The notes: a model not told the origin generated them from the sequence alone. A stretch of DNA of 47,981 bases from Gammaproteobacteria bacterium (GCA_022360445.1 JAKSCV010000053.1:1-47981), one strand, 5' to 3'. Numbered from the stretch's first letter, positions 17,007 through 26,454 are shown. Program-made: numbers and translations.

Positions 17007-18551
17007 ATGAACATAGACCCCACGGACGTTCCCCCAGAAGGAATTGAAGAAAACTCACCCAACTATTATGCCGCTGTTGATCTCGGCTCCAACAGTTTCC
17101 ACATGATTCTTGCACGTCAACTTAATGGGCAATTACAAATTGTTGACCGCCTGAGAGATATGGTGAGGTTGCGCTCAGGACTCATGAAGGATGGTTCGAT
17201 TAACGAAGAAACCCAGATGCGCGCATTAGCGGCGCTCACGCGTTTCGGAGACCGTCTCAGCAATGTGCCTGCAGAACACATTCGCATTGTCGGAACTTAT
17301 ACTTTACGGCGTGCACGCAATTCAAACGAGCTGCTGCGCAATGCAGCAAAAGCCCTGGGGCACCCGGTCGAAATTATTTCCGGGCAAGAAGAGGCCCGTC
17401 TGATTTACCGTGGCGTTGCATTTACCCAAGGCGTTGCTAAAGAAAAAAGATTGGTGTTTGACATTGGAGGCGGCAGTACAGAACTGATCTTGGGAGAAGG
17501 CCCCACACCAATACTGATGGAAAGCCTGTTTATGGGCTGTGTCAGTTATAGCACTGAGTTTTTTAAAGCGGGACAGATCTCTCCCAATCAATGGCAACGG
17601 GCTGAAATAGCGGCTCGTTTAGAACTCCAACCCGTTGAGAGTCAATTCCGTCTAAAGGGGTGGTCCGAAGCCATCGGAACCTCTGGATCGATCCGCTCCA
17701 TTTCAAATGTATTGCTGGAATCCGGTATTTCTGATGGCATCATTACACCCGCTGGGCTAGCGCTTTTGAAGGAAAAATTATTGGCCTTTGAGCACATCAA
17801 TGATATCAACCTGCCTGGCTTAAGCAGCGACCGAAAGAGCGTTTTTGCAGGAGGGTTAGTCATTTTGACGGCTATTTTTGACAGCCTGGGCATCGATCGG
17901 CTGTCCCCTTGTGATGCCGCGCTGCGAGAAGGCCTCTTAGATGAAATGGCAGGGCCAGGCGGACTCAAGAATGTCCGTGAACAAACTGTCACGTCTTTAC
18001 TCCGCCTCTACCATGCTGATGAGAACCAGGCAGCCCAAGTTGCCGATACCGCTGTCTACTTATTCGATCAAGCTGCAAAGGACTGGGAACTGAAAGACCC
18101 TGAATTACGCGAACTACTGGCTTACAGCGCCCAATTGCATGAAGTTGGGTTGGCTGTTTCACACAGCGGTTATCATAAGCATGGCCACTACTTGCTGAGC
18201 CATGGCGACCTCGCCGGCTTCTCTAAGGAAAACCAGCATTTGGTTGCAATGCTGGTACGACTTCATAGACGGAAAATTTTACCCACTGAAATCGATAAAG
18301 TTGCCTCTGAATATGTTCTGAGTATACAGCCGCTCATCTTACTGTTGCGTCTTGCTGTTCTGATCCACCGAAACCGCATGTATGAGCCCCACCCCGAAAT
18401 GGCGTTGAGCGCGCATAAAAATAAACTGCACTTGCAGTTCCCGTGCGATTGGTTTCAAGGCCACCCTTTGATGGATGCCGACTTAAGGCGGGAAATCCGT
18501 TATCTCAAATCCATTGGATTCAAACTCACGTACAGTGAATGCTTTGCTTAA
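17007..18551 (+). CDS. ppx: Exopolyphosphatase / Ppx-GppA family
   Basis: This 514-residue cytoplasmic enzyme degrades polyphosphate from its ends or hydrolyses pppGpp. The ASKHA nucleotide fold begins AVDLGSNSFHM (23-33), followed by EEARLIYRGVAF and FDIGGGSTELI. A C-terminal HD-like domain contains QLHEVGLAVSHSGYHKHGHY. The length matches E. coli Ppx (513), and the flanking kinases favour Ppx over GppA. It converges on ppk1, with only 13 bp between the two stops. Confidence 0.92.
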   Translation: MNIDPTDVPPEGIEENSPNYYAAVDLGSNSFHMILARQLNGQLQIVDRLRDMVRLRSGLMKDGSINEETQMRALAALTRFGDRLSNVPAEHIRIVGTYTLRRARNSNELLRNAAKALGHPVEIISGQEEARLIYRGVAFTQGVAKEKRLVFDIGGGSTELILGEGPTPILMESLFMGCVSYSTEFFKAGQISPNQWQRAEIAARLELQPVESQFRLKGWSEAIGTSGSIRSISNVLLESGISDGIITPAGLALLKEKLLAFEHINDINLPGLSSDRKSVFAGGLVILTAIFDSLGIDRLSPCDAALREGLLDEMAGPGGLKNVREQTVTSLLRLYHADENQAAQVADTAVYLFDQAAKDWELKDPELRELLAYSAQLHEVGLAVSHSGYHKHGHYLLSHGDLAGFSKENQHLVAMLVRLHRRKILPTEIDKVASEYVLSIQPLILLLRLAVLIHRNRMYEPHPEMALSAHKNKLHLQFPCDWFQGHPLMDADLRREIRYLKSIGFKLTYSECFA

Positions 18552-18564
18552 GGTCTGACATGCC

Positions 18565-20649
18565 TTAAGAGATGTCAGAAAGCTTCTCCAGTAACGCGCT
18601 TTGTCCTGAAAAAGGTTTTTCATTTTTAGGTTGGCAGTGCACGTAGCTACCGTCACTTTGCAACAGCCAGGTTTGCGTGTTATCAGCCAGGTAGTTGTAA
18701 AAACTTTCCTGAATCACGCGTTCTTTCAATGCTGGATTGAGTAAGGGAAAAGCGGTTTCAATACGCTTGTGCAGATTCCGTTCCATCAAATCAGCACTAG
18801 AACAATAAACCTCTGGATTGCCTCCGTTTTCAAAGTAATACACTCGGGTATGTTCAAGAAAACGTCCGATAATCGCACGCACTCGGATATTTTCTGAAAC
18901 GCCCGGAATACCGGGGCGTAGACAACAAATACCCCGGACAATCAAATCTATCTCGACACCGGCTTGTGATGCAGTGTAAAGCGCTCGGATAATTTCAGGG
19001 TCACTCAATCCATTGACTTTGATCATAACTCGAGCAGGCTTACCACTTTTCAGGTTCTGTACTTCTCTATTAATACGTTCAATCACACCTTTACTGAGCG
19101 TGAAGGGAGACTGTAAAAGAGACTTTAACTTTGGAATACGGCCAAGAGAAGTCAGCTGTAAAAAAACACTGGCGACATCATCTGCAATATCTGGGTGACT
19201 GGTCAATAAACCATAATCGGTATAAAGTCGTGCTGTCCTCGCGTGATAATTACCCGTCCCCACGTGCACATAGTGACGTAACTCCTTCTGTTCCCGCCGA
19301 ACAACCCAGGACATTTTAGCGTGTGTTTTATACCCCACCACTCCGTAAACAACATGTGCACCCGCTTCCTGCAACCGGTTAGCCAGGCTAATGTTGGCCT
19401 CTTCATCAAAACGTGCTCTCAGTTCAATGACAACGGTGACTTCTTTACCATTCTGTGCGGCCTGCCTGAGTAGCTCAACAATGGCAGAATCCGTGCCTGT
19501 CCGATACAAAGTTTGACGAATAGCCAGCACGTTCGCATCAGTGCTGGCTTGACGAATAAACTCAACCACGGGTGCAAACGATTGAAAAGGGTGGTGCAAC
19601 AGCAAATCCTGGTGCCGGATGACATCAAAAATATTGCCGCCATAGGCAGATGACCGAGATAAACCCGGAGTGAAAGGTGTGTAAGTTAAGTCCGGTCGCT
19701 CAACCAGCTCCAAAATATTCATGAGCCGGCTTAAATTAACCGGCCCATCAACCGGATACATATCCTCTTCTTCAAGGTCGAAACGCTCCAGTAGGTAATC
19801 AGAAATTTCAGACGGGCACTCGCTCGCAATTTCTAAACGCACCTCATCTCCATATCGCCTGGATACCAATTCTCCTTCAAGTGCTAAAAGTAAGTCTTCA
19901 ACTTCTTCTTCATCAACAAACAGGTCGCCGTTGCGCGTTAAGCGAAATTGATAGCAGCCTGTGACTTTCATGCCTGGAAAAAGGTCATTGACGTGAGCCT
20001 GGATGACTGAACTCAAAAGTGTAAAAAAATCGGCATCTCTGGATCGTCCTGATGGGAGACGAATAATCCTCGGTAATGCGCGCGGAGCTTGCAGAATTGC
20101 CAGCGCGCTGTTGCGCCCAAAAACATCTTTCCCTTCCAACGAGAGGATAAAGTTAAGGCTCTTATTCAGAATTCTCGGGAAAGGGTGGGCCGGATCAAGC
20201 ACCATAGGGCTCAAAAGAGGTAGTACATCTTCAGTAAAGTATTCCTTTACCCATTTACTCTGAGAGCGCGTCCAGTTGGCTCGTTCTAATAGACAAATAT
20301 GCTCATCACGAAGCGCAGGAATCAGCTCTGCATTCAGTACTTGGTACTGTTGGCTCACAAGCTTATGCGCTCTTAGACTGATCAACCTCAAAGTTTCTAC
20401 ATGAGAAAGGTGGTCAGCAGAGGTTTGAACCGAACCAAAGGCTTGAAGCTCTTTCAGTCCAGCCACTCTGATTTCGAAGAACTCATCCAAGTTGCTACTC
20501 GAAATGCAGAGGAATTTTAACCGCTCTAGAAGGGGTGTTTTTACATCGCGGGCTTGTTCAAGAACACGCTGATTAAACTCAAGCAAGCTTAACTGGCGGT
20601 TTAAATAAAGCTCCGGTTTTTTTAAATCATCCGTTTTACTTTTCATCAT
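18565..20649 (-). CDS. ppk1: Polyphosphate kinase 1
   Basis: This 694-residue kinase makes long-chain polyphosphate from ATP. It has the N-terminal domain (LYLNRQLSLLEFNQRVLEQA), the first HKD-like motif with the autophosphorylated histidine in THAKMSWVVRRE, HVGTGNYHARTARLYTDYG, and the second histidine domain ending LHKRIETAFPLL. The length matches E. coli PPK (688). Its 5' region holds an inverted repeat at 20704-20732. Confidence 0.96.
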   Translation of the reverse strand: MMKSKTDDLKKPELYLNRQLSLLEFNQRVLEQARDVKTPLLERLKFLCISSSNLDEFFEIRVAGLKELQAFGSVQTSADHLSHVETLRLISLRAHKLVSQQYQVLNAELIPALRDEHICLLERANWTRSQSKWVKEYFTEDVLPLLSPMVLDPAHPFPRILNKSLNFILSLEGKDVFGRNSALAILQAPRALPRIIRLPSGRSRDADFFTLLSSVIQAHVNDLFPGMKVTGCYQFRLTRNGDLFVDEEEVEDLLLALEGELVSRRYGDEVRLEIASECPSEISDYLLERFDLEEEDMYPVDGPVNLSRLMNILELVERPDLTYTPFTPGLSRSSAYGGNIFDVIRHQDLLLHHPFQSFAPVVEFIRQASTDANVLAIRQTLYRTGTDSAIVELLRQAAQNGKEVTVVIELRARFDEEANISLANRLQEAGAHVVYGVVGYKTHAKMSWVVRREQKELRHYVHVGTGNYHARTARLYTDYGLLTSHPDIADDVASVFLQLTSLGRIPKLKSLLQSPFTLSKGVIERINREVQNLKSGKPARVMIKVNGLSDPEIIRALYTASQAGVEIDLIVRGICCLRPGIPGVSENIRVRAIIGRFLEHTRVYYFENGGNPEVYCSSADLMERNLHKRIETAFPLLNPALKERVIQESFYNYLADNTQTWLLQSDGSYVHCQPKNEKPFSGQSALLEKLSDIS

Positions 20650-20703
20650 AAAATCTGCATAACGCTGTAGAAAAATAATGCAAACTTTAAATTGTTACAT
20701 ATC

Positions 20704-20732
20704 TTCATGTCACTTTTATTAAATGACATGAA
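20704..20732. promoter_or_regulatory. Inverted repeat upstream of ppk1
   Basis: TTCATGTCA (20704-20712) and TGACATGAA (20724-20732) form a perfect 9+9 bp repeat with an A/T-rich 11-bp centre, 55 bp before the ppk1 start. It could be an operator or an mRNA hairpin. It does not have the 11-bp direct-repeat layout of a Pho box. The remainder of the 339-bp gap between ppk1 and the cold-shock gene holds a second hairpin (20796-20802/20819-20825) and the probable csp terminator. Confidence 0.45.
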
Positions 20733-20842
20733 CTCTGATAGATTCATCAGATATTAATGAACAGAATGAGTTGAATAAATGGCACAAAACCAGCCTATTG
20801 GGTAATGTCTATCTCATGCCCAATACTGTGGATGTTAAATAT

Positions 20843-20888
20843 AAAAAACCAAGCCCTCTAGCCAAAAATTTGACTTAGAAGCTAAAGG
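20843..20888 (-). terminator. Probable terminator of the cold-shock gene
   Basis: On the minus strand CCTTTAGC (20888-20881) pairs with GCTAGAGG (20862-20855) with one G-U, and a run of six T follows at 20848-20843. The T run is 6 nt from the stem, so it is a weak to moderate terminator. Confidence 0.45.
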
Positions 20889-20988
20889 ACTCTGTCATTA
20901 AATTAATTTGTACCAGAATATGCGCAACCACTCCATAAGTGGGAAACGCAGGTAAAACTGGATTTGATCTGATTTTATCTCGTTTGCT

Positions 20989-21198
20989 TCAAACGGCTTC
21001 AACATTTTCAGCCTGAGGACCTTTTTGACCCTGGCCTTCGGTAAAAGTCACTTGCTGGCCCTCTTGCAGGGTACGGTAACCATCACCAATGATGTTGCTA
21101 AAGTGTACAAAGAGGTCATTGCCTCCTTCTCGTGTAATAAAGCCATAACCTTTACTTTCATTGAACCACTTTACGGTTCCAGTCAATTTGTCAGACAT
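20989..21198 (-). CDS. CspA-family cold-shock protein
   Basis: This 69-residue single-domain RNA chaperone melts RNA structure. It has [16 protein letters not shown] (RNP1) and DLFVHF (RNP2) and is the usual CspA length. The ATG at 21198 is chosen because the family starts [13 protein letters not shown]; an upstream in-frame TTG would add 13 unrelated residues. It lies downstream of the DEAD-box helicase gene on the same strand, a pairing that fits cold adaptation. A terminator-like hairpin ends 24 nt before its start. Confidence 0.93.
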   Translation of the reverse strand: MSDKLTGTVKWFNESKGYGFITREGGNDLFVHFSNIIGDGYRTLQEGQQVTFTEGQGQKGPQAENVEAV

Positions 21199-21222
21199 TG
21201 ATTGAGTCAACTCTCGGTAGTT

Positions 21223-21268
21223 AAAAAAAGCCTGCAACGCTGGCAGGGTGTATCAAGTATATGCAGGC
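21223..21268 (-). terminator. Terminator or attenuator in the csp leader
   Basis: On the minus strand GCCTGCA (21268-21262) pairs with TGCAGGC (21236-21230), followed by seven T residues (21229-21223). A competing hairpin pairs CCTGC (21247-21243) with GCAGG (21235-21231) around a 7-nt loop. It could end the deaD transcript. Its T run stops 24 nt before the csp ATG, so a csp transcript starting upstream must pass through it. Confidence 0.65.
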
Positions 21269-21420
21269 AGAATGCTCAAAGTGAGAAATAGAGAATGACT
21301 TCTCAATTGAGTACATTTCCTCCCCATACGTTCAAAGAGTTTAAAGAGGTTATTCAGTGATAGCAACAAATTTTAAAAAATGTAGGAAAAATTCAATGAC
21401 ATGCGGCCTATCAATAGTTA

Positions 21421-23154
21421 TCAGTGGCGCTTTTTTTTATATTTCTTTCTTTTAGTGTCATTGTTTTTATTTGAAGAGGGTATTTCCATTTCTATTTTTT
21501 CAATTTTAAGCGGCTGGTTACGAACATAGACCCGCTTCAAATGATGAAAGACCTCTTTTGGCATTCCTTCAGGTAAATCTACTGTACTTTGATCAAGGCC
21601 AATATCAATTCGTCCGATGTACTGGCTTTCAATTCCTGCTTCGTTAGCAATTGCACCAACAATGTCAGAAGGTTTGACTTGATTATTATGGCCCACAGCC
21701 AGTCGATAGGTTTCCATCACTAAGCCCGTTCGGCTATCTTCATGCTTGCCTGCCTTTCTTCCACTTTTTCTCTCAGGTGATGGTTTTTTTCTTGGATGGT
21801 CAGAAACCGCTTTTTTCTCCAGCTCCTGTAAAATGATCGGTCGATCTTTCTGGGCCAAATGAGCCAGTGCACTAGCCAGTGCCACCGGGTCCGTATCATT
21901 TTCATCTGTAATTTCTTGAACCAACTGTCCCCAAAAAGTTTTTTCTTTGCCTTGCTCCAAACTCTTTAATGCATCTGCAACAAGCTGTTTAAACTGAATA
22001 ATACGCTTTGCGTTGACCTGTTCCCGACTTGGCAGAGTGATAGGCTTAATCGTCTGACGTGTTGTTTTTTCAATCGCACGTAGCAAGCGTTTTTCCCTGG
22101 GTGCGACAAACAAAATCGCTTTGCCTGTGCGCCCAGCTCGACCAGTCCGCCCGATACGGTGCACATAGGCTTCTGTATCATAAGGAATATCGTAATTAAT
22201 CACATGACTGATGCGCGCGACATCAATACCACGTGCAGCAACATCAGTAGCCACAAGAATATCGACCTTACCTTCTTTCAACTGGGTAATTGTCCGCTCT
22301 CTCAGTGCTTGAGTCATGTCGCCATTAATGGCCGATGCTGCATAGCCGCGAGCTTCTAGCTTTTCAGCCAGCTCAACGGTTTGCGTTTTGGTACGCACAA
22401 ATAAAATGATGCCATCGAAATCTTCTACTTCGAGAATACGTGTTAATGCATCTAACTTATTGACGCCGCTGACTGTCCAATAAACCTGCTCAATGGTGGC
22501 AATTGTGCTGGTTTTTGACGCTATTTTGACCTTTTTCGGCTCGTGCAGATATCGCTCTGCAATGTGATGGATGGGTCCAGGCATTGTGGCAGAAAATAAA
22601 GCCACCTGGCATTTATCCGGAGCCTGCTCAAGAATCCAGTCAACATCATCAATAAAGCCCATTCGTAACATTTCGTCGGCTTCGTCCAGAACAACCGCCT
22701 GCAACCACTCCAGTTTTAAGGTTCCGCGCCGCATATGATCCATGACTCGTCCAGGTGTTCCCACCACAACATGTAGCCCTCGACGCAACTGGCGCAACTG
22801 AGTGCTCATTCCCTGACCACCGTAAATGGGCAATACGTGAAACCCTTTCATCTCACTGGCGTAGGACTGAAATGCTTCAGCCACCTGGATAGCCAGTTCA
22901 CGTGTAGGGACTAACACCAAGACCTGCGGATCCGTATGCTTGAGGTCCAAACGTGAAAGCAGCGGTAATGCAAAAGCTGCCGTTTTCCCTGTCCCTGTTT
23001 GTGCCGTACCGAGTAAGTCGTGTCCTTCAAGCAAGTGGGGTATGCTGGCGGCCTGAATCGGAGAAGGTTGTTCGTAACCGATACGCTGTAATGCACTGAG
23101 AACGGGCTCAGACAAGGCCAGCTCAGCAAAGCCTTTAGGAGAAACCTGGGACAT
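21421..23154 (-). CDS. deaD: DEAD-box ATP-dependent RNA helicase DeaD/CsdA
   Basis: This 577-residue helicase unwinds RNA in ribosome assembly and mRNA decay, especially in the cold. Motifs in order: Q motif YEQPSPIQ, ATGTGKTAAF, PTRELAIQ, DEADEM, SAT, and HRIGRTGRAGRTG. A C-terminal DbpA-type RNA-binding domain at about 480-555 (YRLAVGHNNQVKPSDIVGAI) and a basic tail place it with DeaD/CsdA. It is slightly shorter than E. coli DeaD (629). A cold-shock gene follows on the same strand. Confidence 0.93.
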   Translation of the reverse strand: MSQVSPKGFAELALSEPVLSALQRIGYEQPSPIQAASIPHLLEGHDLLGTAQTGTGKTAAFALPLLSRLDLKHTDPQVLVLVPTRELAIQVAEAFQSYASEMKGFHVLPIYGGQGMSTQLRQLRRGLHVVVGTPGRVMDHMRRGTLKLEWLQAVVLDEADEMLRMGFIDDVDWILEQAPDKCQVALFSATMPGPIHHIAERYLHEPKKVKIASKTSTIATIEQVYWTVSGVNKLDALTRILEVEDFDGIILFVRTKTQTVELAEKLEARGYAASAINGDMTQALRERTITQLKEGKVDILVATDVAARGIDVARISHVINYDIPYDTEAYVHRIGRTGRAGRTGKAILFVAPREKRLLRAIEKTTRQTIKPITLPSREQVNAKRIIQFKQLVADALKSLEQGKEKTFWGQLVQEITDENDTDPVALASALAHLAQKDRPIILQELEKKAVSDHPRKKPSPERKSGRKAGKHEDSRTGLVMETYRLAVGHNNQVKPSDIVGAIANEAGIESQYIGRIDIGLDQSTVDLPEGMPKEVFHHLKRVYVRNQPLKIEKIEMEIPSSNKNNDTKRKKYKKKRH

Positions 23155-23918
23155 CTTTAATGGACCTGACTCACGGACATACGACCGTATTGAGTGAATG
23201 TATTTTTAGGGGAAAGGGCGGAAATTATACACTGATTGATATTAAATGGAAGCACAAGAATTGATAAACACGCCTGAGGAGCCGCTCACACACTGCCTTT
23301 TAAATAACCTATTCATTATGTACGGCGGGGTTAACGCCCTTTAAAAAGAGAACCCAAAATACCTCGGGCTGCACTGTGCGTCATTTTTCCGCCTCATGGT
23401 ACGGGCGACACGTTTACAGAGCGTTTCAAGCACACCTTGCCGCAATAACGAACGCGGGCGACTACTGACTCAAGTTATTGAAGAAGCAAACTTAGAACAA
23501 TTGACCGAGCAGGACCTTCAATCCGCACTCAAGGAAGCGTCTCTTTTTAATGCACCTTGTTTTTCGCCGTTCAAAGACGTCCCGATCTTTGCATACGGGC
23601 AAACGCAACGCACCGAGGAAGTGAACTGACTCTGGGGATGATTCCGAAAAAAACATCACATTCACTCATTTCAAGCGGGTCGCACTCCGCCTTCGTTGAC
23701 CTACCCAAGATAACCAGCTTAGGCGCATCTGCAAACTCGACTTTGAAACCAATGGTGGTGCAAACAAACTTGAGCGCTTCGATCGGGCAAGCGCTCAAGG
23801 AGGAAAGTGGCAAGCCGTTTCCCTGGAAGACTCCATTAGGATCACCACTTTTTAACGTTTTCAACCAACAGCTCGAAGGCGCATAGGCCGAAGAGCAAAT
23901 ACGGGTAGGACTCGCTCA
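23155..23918. other. 764-bp stretch without a confident gene
   Basis: This gap between the deaD start and the lipoprotein stop carries several overlapping open frames on both strands, none recognised. The best is 23396-23629 (+). A second frame from ATG 23638 to 23886 (+) encodes 82 residues without recognised motifs. The first 120 bp probably include the deaD promoter. The pattern could be a decayed gene. Confidence 0.5.
23396..23629 (+). CDS. Unrecognised 77-residue open frame
   Basis: The frame encodes a charged helical stretch (RGRLLTQVIEEANLEQLTEQ) followed by FNAPCFSPFKDVPIFAYGQ. Codon choice looks similar to its neighbours, but no ribosome site is obvious and no family is recognised. 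It may be a small protein or a fragment of a lost gene. Confidence 0.22.
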   Translation: MVRATRLQSVSSTPCRNNERGRLLTQVIEEANLEQLTEQDLQSALKEASLFNAPCFSPFKDVPIFAYGQTQRTEEVN

Positions 23919-24395
23919 TCATCTATAACCGTCTTCACTCTTGTCGACGATAATTTCAATAAGCGTATTACGTGCATTAAAGACCAGGCGCCCTTCATTT
24001 TTATAATAAGCTTCTTTTCGTCGACGATCGCTCCCACGATAATAAGGAATCCAGGCCTTACCTGTTCGATACGAGTGAATATCCGTCGGTTCACCAATCG
24101 TATTGGTGACACGGTAATAAGACATTCCCTTACTCACTTTAGAAAATTTGCTTCCCGCGCTGACCTCCTTTTTGCTCGGCTTGGAATCACCTTCCTTCTG
24201 TGACGCCGATGGTGATGAGCTTTGCGTATTATTGGGTGACACTGACTTTTTTGAATGGCTGTCATCCGTACTTGTCGTAGTCACTTGAGAACAACCCGCA
24301 GCCAAAATACCTACAAATAACAAAGTCAGTACAGTGCGACCGGTTTTCCACAAAAATGGGGCCACAGCTTCTGCTTCATTGAGCTTCATCATCAC
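23919..24395 (-). CDS. Outer-membrane lipoprotein with a SmpA/OmlA-like domain
   Basis: This 158-residue protein has a lipoprotein signal with lipobox LAAGC at about 31-35, a Ser/Lys-rich linker to about 80, and a compact domain with KGMSYYRVTNTIGEPTDI and TGKAWIPYYRGSDRRR. These match small BamE/SmpA-like folds in spacing (GMSYYxVxxxIGEP). It is probably attached to the periplasmic face of the outer membrane. The start is GTG 24395 or ATG 24392; AGGAG precedes both. It could help in envelope assembly, but this is only family-level inference. Confidence 0.65.
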   Translation of the reverse strand: MMMKLNEAEAVAPFLWKTGRTVLTLLFVGILAAGCSQVTTTSTDDSHSKKSVSPNNTQSSSPSASQKEGDSKPSKKEVSAGSKFSKVSKGMSYYRVTNTIGEPTDIHSYRTGKAWIPYYRGSDRRRKEAYYKNEGRLVFNARNTLIEIIVDKSEDGYR

Positions 24396-24535
24396 TTACG
24401 TCTCCTAGCCTAAAAACAATTTAAAAAGAGGCTGGATTTTAGCATGTTCATGCAGCCGTTTAATGATAAAGCGCCAGGTGAAATGAGACCGCCTGAACAA
24501 ACCACAACAGGTGCGCCATAACCAACATAGAACAA

Positions 24536-24557
24536 GGAGGGCATTCGTCGGCCCTCC
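24536..24557 (-). terminator. Hairpin downstream of phoD
   Basis: GGAGGGC (24536-24542) and GCCCTCC (24551-24557) form a 7-bp GC-rich stem with an 8-nt loop, just after the phoD stop on the minus strand. The T tract is poor, so the assignment is moderate. Confidence 0.5.
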
Positions 24558-24605
24558 GTTTCAAAGCTAAAAATGATATCGGACAAAAATGCTCGGCTGA
24601 TGAGC

Positions 24606-26408
24606 CTAAGTGCTGAATACTGATATTTTATGGCTTAAACTTGCTTCAACCTGATAATTTTTTGATTTAACCGTATCGATAAAAACCCACTCGGCTTCTG
24701 CGTTTGACGGTGTGAACGTGACAACCATATAGCCCCTTTCTCGCAGATTGGTATAGTTTAAATCGTCCACCAACGCTGGAAAGGCCGCCTCTTGCTGACG
24801 AGCCGTCGCAGCATCTGGGATCTGTAAGTAATCTTCCAACCCAGGGGACGACACCGAGGCCACGGCAAACTCTATACCGACCGGACTGCCCTGGGCATTC
24901 GTCAACGCCCCAGACCATGCATTATGCGTATCACCCGCTAAAGTAATCAGGTTTTTACCTGCTCCCAAGGCAGCCCCCAAGACCACTTCGCGGTCATAGG
25001 CATAGCCATCCCAGGCGTCCAGGTTGTAAGGGATTTTAGGGCTTTGTAGATACCCCATTTGAACAGGATCGCGGATAATTGCAATTTGCTCATCGCTCAT
25101 GCCTGCGGCCTTAAGCGCTGCATCGGTATCCGGCACACCTTGTCCCAATAATGCCTGATAAGTCAACGCAGCGGTCGCAATTACGCCGTATTCAGCCAGA
25201 GACAGTGTCGGGCTCAAGGGATCTGGCGTCAGTGTAATAGCCGGCAGCAACATACGCGTCATCAAGACCTGCTGACCCAGCACCTGCCAGATGGCACCAG
25301 ATTGAGACAGCGATTGCACCAGCCAGTTTCGCTGCTCTGCACCTAAAATTGTGCGCTGATCGCTGCTCACATCGTTTGTGAACTCTGCAACATCCATCTC
25401 GCCCGTATTGGGGTTCATGTAATCAGCATAAGCCAGGGGTTTATCCCGTCCAATCAAACGCGTATCGAGCATACACAAATTCACCAGCTCACCGAATTCA
25501 AACTGACGATAAATTCTGCCCTCGACATCCGGCCGGATAGGCCTAAGCGGCAGCCACTCGAAAAAAGCCTGGACAGCCGCCTGCTTGCGGGTCTCAAAAT
25601 CACCCTCCGTTGTGCTGTCGTGATTCTCTGCGCCGTCGATATAAGCATCGTTGGCAATTTCATGATCATCCCACACGACGATAAACGGCACTTTGCCATG
25701 CAGTGCTTGCAAGTCTTCGTCGGTCCGATACTGGGCGTAGCGAGTGCGGTAGTCTGCAAGCTGAATAATTTCCCCTTCCGGCATCACCTCACGGCCTAAG
25801 GCCGCAGCATCTTCACTGGCGTAAGCCGGCGAACCATCGTATTCGCGGGCATACTCGTAAAGGTAATCACCCAGATGGAGAACAACGTCCAGATCGTTTC
25901 TTTTTGCAGCCTCGGCATAAACATTGAAATAACCGGCCGGGTAGTTAGAACAAGAAAACACGCCCATTTTGACCTGGTTGACACTACCGGTCGGCAGAGT
26001 TTTTGTCATTCCGACAGGTGAGACCAGCTTGTTCGCCCCGGTACCGGCCGTAAATCGATAGTAGTAAACCGTTCCGGCCGTTAACTGCTGCACCTCAATT
26101 TTCACGGTGTAATCACGGTGAGCACCAAAGGAGGCTTCGTCCTGATTAACCAAGTTTGTAAAGGCTTCGTCTGTAGCCACCTCCCACATCACCTTGACAT
26201 CACCCGCATCGCTGGGCGTCACACGCGTCCATATAATGACACTGTCAGACCAAGGATCACCACTGGCCACCCCATGATCAAAACGAAAAGCTTCCGGGTT
26301 ATCACTGGCTTCGTCATCGTCGCTACTGCAACCCTGTATTCCAGAAGAAACAACAGCAATCCCGGTATAAGCGCTGAGCTTAAGAAAGTCACGGCGGGTA
26401 AGCTTCAC
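24606..26408 (-). CDS. phoD: PhoD-type alkaline phosphatase, Tat-exported
   Basis: This 600-residue secreted phosphatase releases phosphate from mono- and diesters. It begins with a Tat signal (LTRRDFLKLS) ending in a possible lipobox IQGC, then the PhoD N-domain (DHGVASGDPWSDSVIIWTRV). Metal-site motifs are FSCSNYPAGYF, LHLGDYLYEY, VVWDDHEIANDA and LAGDTHNAWSG, as in Fe/Ca PhoD enzymes. The start is GTG 26408, preceded by GAGGA at 6 nt. A four-repeat Pho box lies 47 bp upstream, so it should be induced by phosphate starvation. Confidence 0.92.
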   Translation of the reverse strand: MKLTRRDFLKLSAYTGIAVVSSGIQGCSSDDDEASDNPEAFRFDHGVASGDPWSDSVIIWTRVTPSDAGDVKVMWEVATDEAFTNLVNQDEASFGAHRDYTVKIEVQQLTAGTVYYYRFTAGTGANKLVSPVGMTKTLPTGSVNQVKMGVFSCSNYPAGYFNVYAEAAKRNDLDVVLHLGDYLYEYAREYDGSPAYASEDAAALGREVMPEGEIIQLADYRTRYAQYRTDEDLQALHGKVPFIVVWDDHEIANDAYIDGAENHDSTTEGDFETRKQAAVQAFFEWLPLRPIRPDVEGRIYRQFEFGELVNLCMLDTRLIGRDKPLAYADYMNPNTGEMDVAEFTNDVSSDQRTILGAEQRNWLVQSLSQSGAIWQVLGQQVLMTRMLLPAITLTPDPLSPTLSLAEYGVIATAALTYQALLGQGVPDTDAALKAAGMSDEQIAIIRDPVQMGYLQSPKIPYNLDAWDGYAYDREVVLGAALGAGKNLITLAGDTHNAWSGALTNAQGSPVGIEFAVASVSSPGLEDYLQIPDAATARQQEAAFPALVDDLNYTNLRERGYMVVTFTPSNAEAEWVFIDTVKSKNYQVEASLSHKISVFST

Positions 26409-26454
26409 AGGCAGTCCTCATCTGTTCTCAAAAATTTGAGCGTAACGCGCCAAT

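Noticed and set aside
20892-20909. CTGTCAT at 20892 as a Pho box
   Set aside because: No second half-site 11 bp away matches, and no plus-strand gene follows at a useful distance.
23571-23864. 97-residue minus-strand frame near deaD
   Set aside because: It overlaps two plus-strand frames, lacks a ribosome site, and shows no recognisable motif.
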